Shown here piece by piece: positions 1 to 6,517 of a stretch of 8,153 bases of DNA (positions within the stretch are counted from its first letter, which is position 1; the number at the start of each line of letters is the position of its first letter). The DNA comes from Spirochaetaceae bacterium (GTDB lineage Bacteria; Spirochaetota; Spirochaetia; DSM-2461): assembly GCA_016342385.1 (NCBI GenBank), contig JAEINM010000168.1, positions 1-8,153 on the forward strand, given 5' to 3'. The notes beneath the pieces are model-generated. The model worked only from the letters and a program-made list of their open reading frames with translations. It searched no databases and was not told the DNA's origin. Both the position numbers and the translations under genes were made by a program.

Positions 1-38
1 CGGGACTGGATAGAGTTATCTGCGGTGTAAAGGGATAA
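1..38 (+). CDS. possible 3' end of an upstream gene (partial, frame uncertain)
   Basis: Two forward frames are open from the window edge. One reads GLDRVICGVKG and stops at TAA 36-38, the other reads RDWIELSAV and stops at TAA 28-30. The third frame is closed at 11-13. Either tail would end only 4 to 14 nt before the rel start, which would fit the tight packing of the following genes. The fragment is too short to recognise, and open frames of this length occur by chance. This entry only records that an upstream gene probably ends here. Confidence 0.3.
   Translation, partial: GLDRVICGVKG
31..36 (+). promoter_or_regulatory. ribosome binding site of rel
   Basis: AGGGAT lies about 7 nt before the ATG at 43 and is a good Shine-Dalgarno match. 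It supports that ATG as the start of rel. Confidence 0.65.
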
Positions 39-42
39 TCTC

Positions 43-2112
43 ATGGTAGAAACCAATTTGGTCACGGTTGATGATATAGACAGAGAGATACAATTACTCC
101 GGGATAAAGTATCCTATATGACCGTAGAACATCAGGATGAAATTGTCCGGGCTGCGCGATGGTCGGAAGAACAGCATGTGGGACAGAAACGACATAGCGG
201 TGAACCCTATATCATTCATCCCATACGGGTAGCGGAAATACTGGCCGGCTTGTACATGGATCATCACACCATACAGGCAGCCCTCCTTCACGATGTTCTG
301 GAAGATACGGATATTTCTAAACAGAAACTGAAAACCCTTTTCGGTCCTGAAGTGGAAATGCTGGTAAACGGCGTCACAAAGATAAATATTGTCAATGCCA
401 AAAACAGAAATGTACAGGAATCTGAAACCATTCGAAAGATGTTTTTCGCCATGGTCAGGGACATAAGAGTCATCCTGATAAAGCTGGCCGATAAGCGGCA
501 TAATATGAGCACTCTTCAATATATGCCCGAAGACAAACAAAAACGCATAGCCCGAGAGTGTCTCGATATATATGCTCCCATAGCGGGAAAACTGGGTATC
601 TACTCACTCAAGTCGGAACTGGAAGATCTAAGCCTGAAATATATGGCCCCCGATATCTACTATCAGATAAAAGATTTCATTGATCATAAAAAAGGGGCCC
701 GTTCAGATTTCCTCAAGCATATAGAAGAGGATATATACAGAGAGGCTTCAAAAGAAAAGCTTCACATCAAAGTGACGACAAGAGCTAAACATTTCTATTC
801 AATCTATAGAAAAATGAAGACCAAAGGTAAAGATCTGGGCGAAATTTATGATTTTCTGGGTATACGGATACTCTGTAACACCCAGGTGGAATGCTACACC
901 CTTCTGGGCATTGTTCACCAGTTATGGACACCTCTGGCCGGCAGATTCAAAGATTACATAGCCATGCCCAAAGAAAATCACTACAGAAGTCTCCACACCT
1001 CGGTTATGGCCTATGGTGGTAAACCTCTGGAAATTCAGATAAGAACCGATGAAATGAACAAGACGGCAGAATATGGAATTGCCGCTCACTGGCTTTACAA
1101 AGAGGGAAAGAACTCTGATCAATCCAAAGTTTCCGATATTAACTTTGTCAATCAGCTGAAAGACTGGAATGAACAGAAACTCAATTCCGGTGAGTTCATG
1201 AATTCCATAAAAAAGGAACTGCTGGAAGATTCGATTTATGTTTTTACTCCCAAAGGAGATAGTATTGAATTACCCAAAGGTTCAACAGCCATAGACTTTG
1301 CCTACAGGATTCATACAGATGTGGGTACCCACTGTATGGGAGCCAAGGCCGATGGGGCGATAATCCCTCTGACCAGGCCTTTGCTCAATACGCAGAAAAT
1401 ATCTATCATGACCAGCCCCTCGGCTCACCCTCATCTGAACTGGCTCCGCTATGTGAAGACGTATAAAGCCCGATCTAAAATCAGACACTGGCTTAATAAA
1501 AATGAGACGGGAATCTTTATTGACCGCAATATTGTGGCTCAGAAAAAAGAAGCCGCTCCTCCTCCGAAGGAACCGGTTGAAGAGACAAAGAGAGAAACAG
1601 AAGAAAATTCCCATATATTCCAGAACAAGGTTCTCGATAAAACCAAGGTGGGGATCACCATAGATAATGAACGGAATATGATGATCAATCTGGCTAAATG
1701 CTGCAACCCCACAACAGGTGATGATATAATTGGTTTTGTCTCCCGGGGAAGAGGTATTATTGTCCATAAGTCCACCTGTTCCAATCTGAAAAATATAAAG
1801 GAATTCGATGAGAGAAAAGTGCATGTGGAATGGGAAACTGTTTCATCCAAATACACTCAGCGCTATAAAATACACTCAAAGTACAGGACTGACCTCTTCT
1901 CGGAAATCGAAGGAGCCATCAGGAAAAATAAGGGTCATCTCATATCGGGGAGCCTCGATGAAACAGAAAGGGGAGACCTGTTGGGATTCTTCACAATAGA
2001 ACTGGAAAAGAAGGATGATTCCAAGAAAGTAGCTAAAAGTATCAGAACCATCCCGGCTGTTATGAATGTACAGGAAGTACAGAGTCTTCATAACAGGCCT
2101 CTGGCAGAATAG
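43..2112 (+). CDS. rel: bifunctional (p)ppGpp synthetase/hydrolase, RelA/SpoT (Rel) family
   Basis: This is a cytosolic long RSH enzyme that makes (p)ppGpp from ATP and GTP/GDP on amino-acid starvation and also degrades it. The HD hydrolase domain (about 30-190) keeps R50, H59, H83-D84, E87-D88, D150 and N154, so hydrolysis should be intact. The synthetase domain (about 240-355) has the YDFLGIRI strand (269-276) and a tyrosine in PKENHYRSLHT (Y314). It carries RFKD at 301-304, the basic RxKD form that marks bifunctional Rel/SpoT rather than the acidic ExDD of monofunctional RelA. A TGS domain (about 397-458) follows, then a helical stretch and a charged, proline-bearing linker (about 500-522). 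Next are a Cys-rich zinc-finger-like domain (C553, C554, H575, C579) and a C-terminal ACT-like domain (about 606-682). At 689 aa it is slightly short for the family. It heads a tight run with trmL, a helicase gene and galM. Confidence 0.96.
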   Translation: MVETNLVTVDDIDREIQLLRDKVSYMTVEHQDEIVRAARWSEEQHVGQKRHSGEPYIIHPIRVAEILAGLYMDHHTIQAALLHDVLEDTDISKQKLKTLFGPEVEMLVNGVTKINIVNAKNRNVQESETIRKMFFAMVRDIRVILIKLADKRHNMSTLQYMPEDKQKRIARECLDIYAPIAGKLGIYSLKSELEDLSLKYMAPDIYYQIKDFIDHKKGARSDFLKHIEEDIYREASKEKLHIKVTTRAKHFYSIYRKMKTKGKDLGEIYDFLGIRILCNTQVECYTLLGIVHQLWTPLAGRFKDYIAMPKENHYRSLHTSVMAYGGKPLEIQIRTDEMNKTAEYGIAAHWLYKEGKNSDQSKVSDINFVNQLKDWNEQKLNSGEFMNSIKKELLEDSIYVFTPKGDSIELPKGSTAIDFAYRIHTDVGTHCMGAKADGAIIPLTRPLLNTQKISIMTSPSAHPHLNWLRYVKTYKARSKIRHWLNKNETGIFIDRNIVAQKKEAAPPPKEPVEETKRETEENSHIFQNKVLDKTKVGITIDNERNMMINLAKCCNPTTGDDIIGFVSRGRGIIVHKSTCSNLKNIKEFDERKVHVEWETVSSKYTQRYKIHSKYRTDLFSEIEGAIRKNKGHLISGSLDETERGDLLGFFTIELEKKDDSKKVAKSIRTIPAVMNVQEVQSLHNRPLAE

Positions 2113-2115
2113 TAT

Positions 2116-2619
2116 ATGAAACTGAACATTGTACTCCACCAGCCGGAAATACCCCAGAATACAGGTAATATAGCGCGAACCTGCGGCGCGACAGGAGCCT
2201 CCCTGCACCTGATAAAGCCCCTTGGTTTCTCGGTTGATGAAAAATCTGTCAAACGGGCTGGTCTCGATTACTGGGATCTCCTCGATATTCACTACTATGA
2301 CAATATTGAGGAATTCTTCGAGAAAACGTCCGGTGGATTCTATGTTCTGGGTACGACAAAAGCTGAAAAAACCTATGATCAGTTACCCTATAGTGATCAT
2401 GAAGAAATATATCTGCTCTTCGGCAGAGAATCGGCCGGCCTGCCGGAAGAAGTTCTGGTTCAATACAGAGAAAACTGTGTCCGCATCCCCATGACCGGTA
2501 AAGCCCGCTCTCTCAATCTGTCCAATGCTGTAGCCATCATGGCCTATGAAGTCCTCCGGCAAAATGAATTTGATTTCCTCAAGAAAAAAGGGGAACTGCA
2601 CAGACTGTCATGGGATTAA
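2116..2619 (+). CDS. trmL: tRNA (cytidine/uridine-34-2'-O)-methyltransferase TrmL, SPOUT family
   Basis: TrmL is an S-adenosylmethionine-dependent SPOUT enzyme that methylates the 2'-OH of the wobble nucleotide in tRNA-Leu isoacceptors. The protein is 167 aa, near the usual 155-165. Its three motifs are visible: PEIPQNTGNIARTC (10-23), LFGRESAGLPEE (101-112) and IPMTGKARSLNLSNAVAIM (124-142). The last two form the C-terminal trefoil knot that binds SAM. The ATG lies 3 nt after the rel stop with no clear Shine-Dalgarno before it, so translation is probably coupled to rel. The family's characteristic N-terminus (MKLNIVLHQPEIPQNTGNIA) begins exactly at this start. Its 3' end overlaps the helicase gene by 10 nt. 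Specificity for tRNA-Leu is taken from family knowledge and is not visible here. Confidence 0.94.
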   Translation: MKLNIVLHQPEIPQNTGNIARTCGATGASLHLIKPLGFSVDEKSVKRAGLDYWDLLDIHYYDNIEEFFEKTSGGFYVLGTTKAEKTYDQLPYSDHEEIYLLFGRESAGLPEEVLVQYRENCVRIPMTGKARSLNLSNAVAIMAYEVLRQNEFDFLKKKGELHRLSWD

Positions 2620-4952
2620 AAGATCCCCGTCATTTATCTGTTAGAGAACTGATCTCAATTGTCTATCTGACAGGAGATCTGCAGACAGAGTCATTTTCCA
2701 ACCGAAGAGCCGTAGAGGGAACAAAAGGTCATAAGAAAGTACAACAATCCCGTGAAGAAGATTATGAGAGAGAAGTTAAAGTTTCGGGAGAATTTATCTC
2801 CGATGATCTGAAACTCATTGTCGAGGGACGGATGGACGGACTTTATCCGGTCAGCCAGACCCGGAAAACAGCTCTGATCGAAGAGATTAAAACTGTAATG
2901 GAGTCCTCTCCCGAAAACTGGGAGGAAAGTCCTCATGAACATAAACTGCAGCTCTTATCTTATGCCTATCTCTACTGCATGGAAATGAAATATGAGACCG
3001 TGGAAGTGCAGTTGACCTACTTCAATCTTTTAAATGAAAAAGAAGTAAATTTCCATAAAAGGATTTCCCTGGAAGATGCTTCTCAGGCCATCCTGGGACT
3101 CACATCATCATATCTGTTTATATGGAATGAAACAGCCCGGAGAAATAGGAGCAGAAACAAGTCAATAAAAAAGACCGATTTCCCCTATGGGATTTTTAGG
3201 GGACCTCAAAGAGAAATGTCCGTGGCTGTGTACAGAGCCATAAGAGAAAAGGATATCCTAATGGTCGAAGCCCCCACAGGAACCGGGAAAACCATGGGGG
3301 CTTTGTATCCGGCCTTCAAAGCTCTCAGTGAAAATCTCGGGGACAGAATATTCTACACGACGGCGAGAACACCGGGCAGACTGGCGGCAGAAGAGGCTTT
3401 CTCCGATCTGTTAAAAAAGGGAATGCATTGCCGTGCCGTCTCTCTGACAGCCAAACAGAAAATCTGTTTCAGCCCCGGAAGCAAATGCAGCCCTTCAGAA
3501 TGCAGCTGGGCGGAATCCTATTACGATAAATTATCCCTGGTACTAGAAAACCTTGAAGAATCGACACTATTCAACAGAGAAAAAGTAGAAGAGCTGGCCC
3601 GGGAACATCAGATGTGCCCCTTTGAGCTTTCACTGGATATTTCACTTTTATGCGACCTGATCATCTGCGACTACAATTACGTCTTTGACCCTATGGTTAA
3701 ATTGAAGCGCTATTTTCAATTTAACCGTGGTGAAGACTTTATACTTCTGACAGATGAGGCGCACAACCTGCCCGACAGAAGTCGGGACATGTTCAGTGTC
3801 TCAATAGATAAGGATCAGATACTCTCATTGAGAAGGGAAATAAAGGACCGGTTCCCCGCAATAGGGAAAAAACTGAACAGCATAAACAGGATTCTCCTCG
3901 ATGAATTAAAAGTCTTAAAAGATGAAAACAAACAATGGGATGAAAGAGAAACAATCCCCGAAGGCCTGCGCAAATTTATGGGGATGTTCCTGGAAGAAGC
4001 CGGGTCGGGAGAAACAACTCCGGCAATTCTGGAAATGACATTTCAACTGAGGAGATTCTACCGGATCTCGGAAATGGCCGCGAAAGAGCACACGATATTG
4101 GTTCAGAGAAAGGGAAAAAGCGGTTTGAGACTGACCATTCTCAACCTTGATCCCTCAAAGCTTCTGGAACTGACTTTCAGGCAGTTCCAGAGCACAATTC
4201 TCTTCTCAGCCACACTAATACCTTATGAGTATTTTTCAAGGATCCTCTTTAACCGCAAAGATATCCCCTTTATCAGTCTTCCCTCCCCTTTTCCCGAAGA
4301 GAACTGTACAGTCTGTATCCGCACAGATATCGAGACAAAATACAATAGAAGGGACGATTCTCTGGAAGCACTATGTGAATCCATATATAGAGCTACAGAA
4401 TTCCGAAAAGGGAATTACCTCGTTTTTTTCCCCTCCTATGGATACCTGAATAAAGCAGTGGGACTTTTTGAAGAGAAATACCCCACTGTAAACATTCATA
4501 TTCAGGAGAGCGGCATGAATGAAGATCAGAGAACCGAATATCTGGAAAAATTTTCCAGTGAAAACAATGGCCCTGTACTGGCCTTTGCCGTAATGGGAGG
4601 GATTTTTAGTGAAGGTATTGATCTAAAGGGAGAAAAGCTGATCGGAGCGATCATAGTCGGTCCCGGATTACCGGGAATCTCTGTAGAAAGAGATCTTTAT
4701 AAAAAATATTATGAAGAAAATGGTGAAAACGGATTTCATTACGCCTATAAACTTCCAGGTTTCAACAAAGTCCTTCAGGCGGCGGGCCGTGTCATCAGAA
4801 GTGAAGAGGATAAAGGACTCATTCTGCTCATAGACAGCCGGTATGGCTGGAGCGATATGAGAAAACTCTATCCTCCCTACTGGAAAAATATCCTCTTCTG
4901 TAAAAAAACAAAAGAGATGATAGCGAAGATAGACAACTTTTGGAAAGGATGA
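2610..4952 (+). CDS. PD-(D/E)XK nuclease fused to XPD/DinG-type superfamily 2 DNA helicase
   Basis: This 780-aa protein appears to join two activities. Residues 1-170 carry the RecB/Cas4-like nuclease signature: GHKKVQ with H41, GRMDG with D76, EIK with E92 and K94, and Q114-x3-Y118. Residues 195-780 form an ATP-dependent helicase of the XPD/DinG (COG1199) type. It has Walker A APTGTGKT (221-228), DEAH (382-385), FSATL (532-536), motif V GGIFSEGIDLKG (663-674) and motif VI QAAGRVIR (723-730). Cysteines C286, C293, C298 and C336 sit between Walker A and DEAH, where XPD holds its 4Fe-4S cluster; the last lies in MCPFELS. The likely role is DNA repair or processing of branched or flapped DNA. 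The ATG overlaps trmL. An in-frame stop at 2571-2573 and no other start codon after it make 2610 the only candidate. The nearest purine-rich site (AAGGGGA) is about 15 nt away, so coupling to trmL is likely. Confidence 0.92.
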   Translation: MGLKDPRHLSVRELISIVYLTGDLQTESFSNRRAVEGTKGHKKVQQSREEDYEREVKVSGEFISDDLKLIVEGRMDGLYPVSQTRKTALIEEIKTVMESSPENWEESPHEHKLQLLSYAYLYCMEMKYETVEVQLTYFNLLNEKEVNFHKRISLEDASQAILGLTSSYLFIWNETARRNRSRNKSIKKTDFPYGIFRGPQREMSVAVYRAIREKDILMVEAPTGTGKTMGALYPAFKALSENLGDRIFYTTARTPGRLAAEEAFSDLLKKGMHCRAVSLTAKQKICFSPGSKCSPSECSWAESYYDKLSLVLENLEESTLFNREKVEELAREHQMCPFELSLDISLLCDLIICDYNYVFDPMVKLKRYFQFNRGEDFILLTDEAHNLPDRSRDMFSVSIDKDQILSLRREIKDRFPAIGKKLNSINRILLDELKVLKDENKQWDERETIPEGLRKFMGMFLEEAGSGETTPAILEMTFQLRRFYRISEMAAKEHTILVQRKGKSGLRLTILNLDPSKLLELTFRQFQSTILFSATLIPYEYFSRILFNRKDIPFISLPSPFPEENCTVCIRTDIETKYNRRDDSLEALCESIYRATEFRKGNYLVFFPSYGYLNKAVGLFEEKYPTVNIHIQESGMNEDQRTEYLEKFSSENNGPVLAFAVMGGIFSEGIDLKGEKLIGAIIVGPGLPGISVERDLYKKYYEENGENGFHYAYKLPGFNKVLQAAGRVIRSEEDKGLILLIDSRYGWSDMRKLYPPYWKNILFCKKTKEMIAKIDNFWKG
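4944..4949 (+). promoter_or_regulatory. ribosome binding site of galM
   Basis: AAAGGA lies 7 nt before the ATG at 4957 and sits inside the last codons of the helicase gene. It is well placed and fixes the galM start. Confidence 0.7.
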
Positions 4953-4956
4953 ACAT

Positions 4957-5994
4957 ATGAAGATCAGCCAATTTAATTTTGGAACGACTAAAGAGGGAGA
5001 TTCTGTACAGGGAATAGGAATCGCTAATGAAAAGGGACTCGAAATATCTGTCATCAATTACGGAGCAACCTTGATCTCTTTGAAAATGCCCGACAGAGAG
5101 GGAAAATCGGAGGAATGTATTCTCGGCTTTGACAATATAGCCGCGTACGAAGAGCATGGAGCTTTTTTCGGAGCGACAATCGGCCGAGTGTGTAACAGAA
5201 TTGCAGATGCCAAATACTCTCTCGATGGAAAAGAATATAGACTTTCAGTCAATGATCTGGATCGGAATCATCTTCATGGTGGAACAAAGGGATTTTTCAA
5301 GGTAATGTGGGACATTGAACCAATGATTGAAGAGGATCACTGGGCAGGGGTAAAATGTACTTACCGGAGCAGAGATGGTGAAGAAAACTATCCCGGGAAT
5401 CTCAATGTTGAAGTTCAGTATATTCTGACAGAAACCAACCAGTTAATCATTGAATACTGGGCACAGACAGACAAAAAAACACCAGTAAGCCTGACCAACC
5501 ATTCATACTGGAACCTGAGCGGAAACAAGAAAGAGGATATTTCAACTCACAGACTGCAGATAGAGGCAGAAACCTATCTGCCTGTCGATGAATTCCTGAT
5601 CCCTACAGGAGAATTCCGCAAAGTGGAAAACTCCCCCTTTGATTTCAGAGAGCTGAAGGAGGTTGGTCCGGCAATGGAAAAATCAGGAGGATTTGATCAC
5701 AACTTCAATCTATCACCAGCCAGGCAGAGAAAACCGGTCAACAGAATTTATGTAGAACACCGGACCAGCGGTAGAGCGATGGCAATTAAAACAACAGAAC
5801 CGGGCGTTCAATTCTATAGCGGAAGTTTTCTCAATAAACTAAAAAAGTGGGGAATTGATTCCTCTGATGGTCTATGCCTGGAGACACAGATGTATCCCGA
5901 TGCTATGAACCATGAGAACTTTCCCTCTATAATTCTCTATCCCGGAGAACTGTACAGACAGAAAACAGTGCACATGTTTTCCCTACTAAAGTAG
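4957..5994 (+). CDS. galM: aldose 1-epimerase (mutarotase)
   Basis: GalM interconverts the alpha and beta anomers of glucose, galactose and related aldoses in the cytosol and feeds the Leloir pathway. The 345-aa length is normal for the family. Diagnostic motifs are present in order: INYGATL (33-39), GRVCNRIA (76-83) with the substrate-binding arginine, NHLHGG (104-109) with catalytic-site H107, TNHSYWNLSG (180-189) with H182, FDHNF with D247 (246-250), and CLETQMYPD (307-315) with the general base E309. All key catalytic residues expected for the family are therefore in place. It starts 4 nt after the helicase stop with a good ribosome binding site, so it is probably the last gene of the rel operon. 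The link to the upstream genes is positional only; no other galactose gene is in the window. Confidence 0.95.
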   Translation: MKISQFNFGTTKEGDSVQGIGIANEKGLEISVINYGATLISLKMPDREGKSEECILGFDNIAAYEEHGAFFGATIGRVCNRIADAKYSLDGKEYRLSVNDLDRNHLHGGTKGFFKVMWDIEPMIEEDHWAGVKCTYRSRDGEENYPGNLNVEVQYILTETNQLIIEYWAQTDKKTPVSLTNHSYWNLSGNKKEDISTHRLQIEAETYLPVDEFLIPTGEFRKVENSPFDFRELKEVGPAMEKSGGFDHNFNLSPARQRKPVNRIYVEHRTSGRAMAIKTTEPGVQFYSGSFLNKLKKWGIDSSDGLCLETQMYPDAMNHENFPSIILYPGELYRQKTVHMFSLLK

Positions 5995-6005
5995 AAAAAA
6001 TACTC

Positions 6006-6028
6006 CTATTGTCTCATACTTACAATAG
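6006..6028. promoter_or_regulatory. inverted repeat CTATTGT-N9-ACAATAG, candidate operator
   Basis: A perfect 7-bp inverted repeat with a 9-nt spacer fills most of the 54-nt gap between galM and the CMD-like gene. Its right arm overlaps TACAAT (6021-6026), a fair -10 box, although no good -35 lies at the matching distance. This geometry suits a dimeric repressor or activator site. A weak RNA hairpin is possible, but no T-run follows, so I do not call it a terminator. The regulator is unknown. Confidence 0.4.
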
Positions 6029-6037
6029 AAAGGTATT

Positions 6038-6044
6038 TGGGGGT
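6038..6044 (+). promoter_or_regulatory. ribosome binding site deciding the CMD start
   Basis: A G-rich run (TGGGGGT) ends about 4 nt before ATG 6049 and is the only Shine-Dalgarno-like element nearby. It overlaps the alternative TTG codon at 6037, which argues against that codon being the start. Confidence 0.5.
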
Positions 6045-6048
6045 TAAT

Positions 6049-6357
6049 ATGAAAGATAAACAGGAAAATTTTAATTATTTCAGAGAGAAGCACGGAGAGA
6101 TTTTTGACGCTTATGAGAATTTTGGACATGTACTCCACGAAAAAGGGGGGCCTCTCGATGAAAAAACCAGATGGCTGATTAAAGTGGCTATTTCAGCAGC
6201 ATCTCAATATGAATATGCTCTGCAGACCCATATAGAAAAAGCACTGAAAGTGGGCTGTACCCGGGAAGAAATAGAACACGCCATACTGCTGGTTGCCCCG
6301 ACGGCAGGATTCCCGAAAACAATGAGCGCTCTAATGGTGTTTAGAGATTCCCTATAA
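6049..6357 (+). CDS. carboxymuconolactone decarboxylase/AhpD-fold family protein lacking CxxC
   Basis: This is a small all-helical protein of 102 aa. The family signature LDEKTRWLIKVAIS (36-49) is followed by the conserved histidine region QTHIEKALKVGCTREEIEHAILL (59-81) and a GFPKTMSAL segment (87-95). AhpD-type members have CxxC at positions 7 and 4 before this histidine. Here those positions are Y54 and A57, and the only cysteine is C70, so thiol-disulfide chemistry of the AhpD kind is unlikely. A longer TTG start at 6037 would add 4 residues. I prefer ATG 6049 because GGGGGT (6038-6044) lies about 5 nt before it, while nothing suitable precedes the TTG. Substrate and reaction cannot be read from the sequence. 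It sits between the galM block and a flavin reductase, with candidate regulatory repeats on both sides. Confidence 0.88.
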   Translation: MKDKQENFNYFREKHGEIFDAYENFGHVLHEKGGPLDEKTRWLIKVAISAASQYEYALQTHIEKALKVGCTREEIEHAILLVAPTAGFPKTMSALMVFRDSL

Positions 6358-6384
6358 ATATCTCATAAACAGAATCATGTAAGA

Positions 6385-6400
6385 ATAGTGTTCGAACTAT
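6385..6400. repeat. inverted repeat ATAGT-N6-ACTAT
   Basis: A perfect 5-bp inverted repeat encloses GTTCGA. The core GTTCGAAC (6390-6397) is itself an 8-bp palindrome. It lies 28 nt after the CMD stop. It could be a protein-binding site. As an RNA stem it is AT-rich and weak, with no T-run. Confidence 0.35.
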
Positions 6401-6410
6401 AAAATATTCA

Positions 6411-6431
6411 GCTAAGTTAAAAAAAGCTAAG
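6411..6431 (+). repeat. direct repeat GCTAAG, 15-nt period
   Basis: Two copies of GCTAAG are separated by TTAAAAAAA. The period of 15 nt is not a multiple of one helical turn. They could be half-sites for a regulator or chance repeats in AT-rich DNA. Confidence 0.25.
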
Positions 6432-6471
6432 CCTTTGCGGGAGGAAAGAAGCTGATCCTCTGAAAATGAAC

Positions 6472-6499
6472 TTGAATTCAATAGACTCTCAGGTACAAT
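6472..6499 (+). promoter_or_regulatory. sigma70-type promoter of the flavin reductase gene
   Basis: TTGAAT (6472-6477) and TACAAT (6494-6499) are separated by 16 nt. They match the -35 consensus at 4 of 6 and the -10 consensus at 5 of 6. A start of transcription near 6506 would leave only about 12 nt before the ATG at 6518. The -35 is embedded in the perfect palindrome TTGAATTCAA (6472-6481), which could be an operator. This is the strongest promoter candidate in the intergenic DNA of the window. Confidence 0.5.
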
Positions 6500-6517
6500 T
6501 CTTTTATTCTTAAACTT

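Larger units (their letters stand above)
6358..6517. other. 160-nt intergenic region with repeats and promoter
   Basis: No coding sequence is evident. From left to right it holds: a short inverted repeat ATAGT-N6-ACTAT (6385-6400) centred on GTTCGAAC; a direct repeat GCTAAG (6411-6416 and 6426-6431) separated by an A-rich 9 nt; a possible stem GAGGA/TCCTC (6441-6445 with 6456-6460); a perfect palindrome TTGAATTCAA (6472-6481); and a promoter candidate (6472-6499). There is no GC-rich hairpin with a T-run after the CMD gene, so read-through from upstream cannot be excluded. Confidence 0.6.

Noticed and set aside
1282..1824. Long open frame of 180 codons on the - strand inside rel.
   Set aside because: It is antisense to the strongly conserved TGS and zinc-finger region of rel and its translation resembles no known family.
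1876..2292. Open frame on the - strand across the rel/trmL junction.
   Set aside because: It is fully covered by two recognised genes and has no plausible ribosome binding or family signature.
6009..6039. TTGTCT (6009-6014) as -35 with TATTTG (6034-6039) as -10 for the CMD gene.
   Set aside because: The spacing is 19 nt and the -10 match is poor; the TACAAT at 6021-6026 is a better -10, although it lacks a good -35.
6037..6048. TTG start giving a 106-aa CMD protein.
   Set aside because: ATG 6049 has the G-rich site at proper spacing, and the TTG lies beside or within that site.
6441..6460. GAGGA/TCCTC hairpin as terminator of the CMD gene.
   Set aside because: The stem is only 5 bp with a 10-nt loop, and no T-run follows.
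6437..6500. Glycine-riboswitch-like segment: GGGAG (6439-6443) can pair with CTCTC (6486-6490), followed by AGGTACAA, similar to the 3' end of that aptamer.
   Set aside because: The conserved GCCGAAGG-type core and the P2 stem are not present, the span between the pairing arms is too short, and a promoter placed at 6472-6499 would put most of this region outside the transcript. A covariance-model search would settle it.
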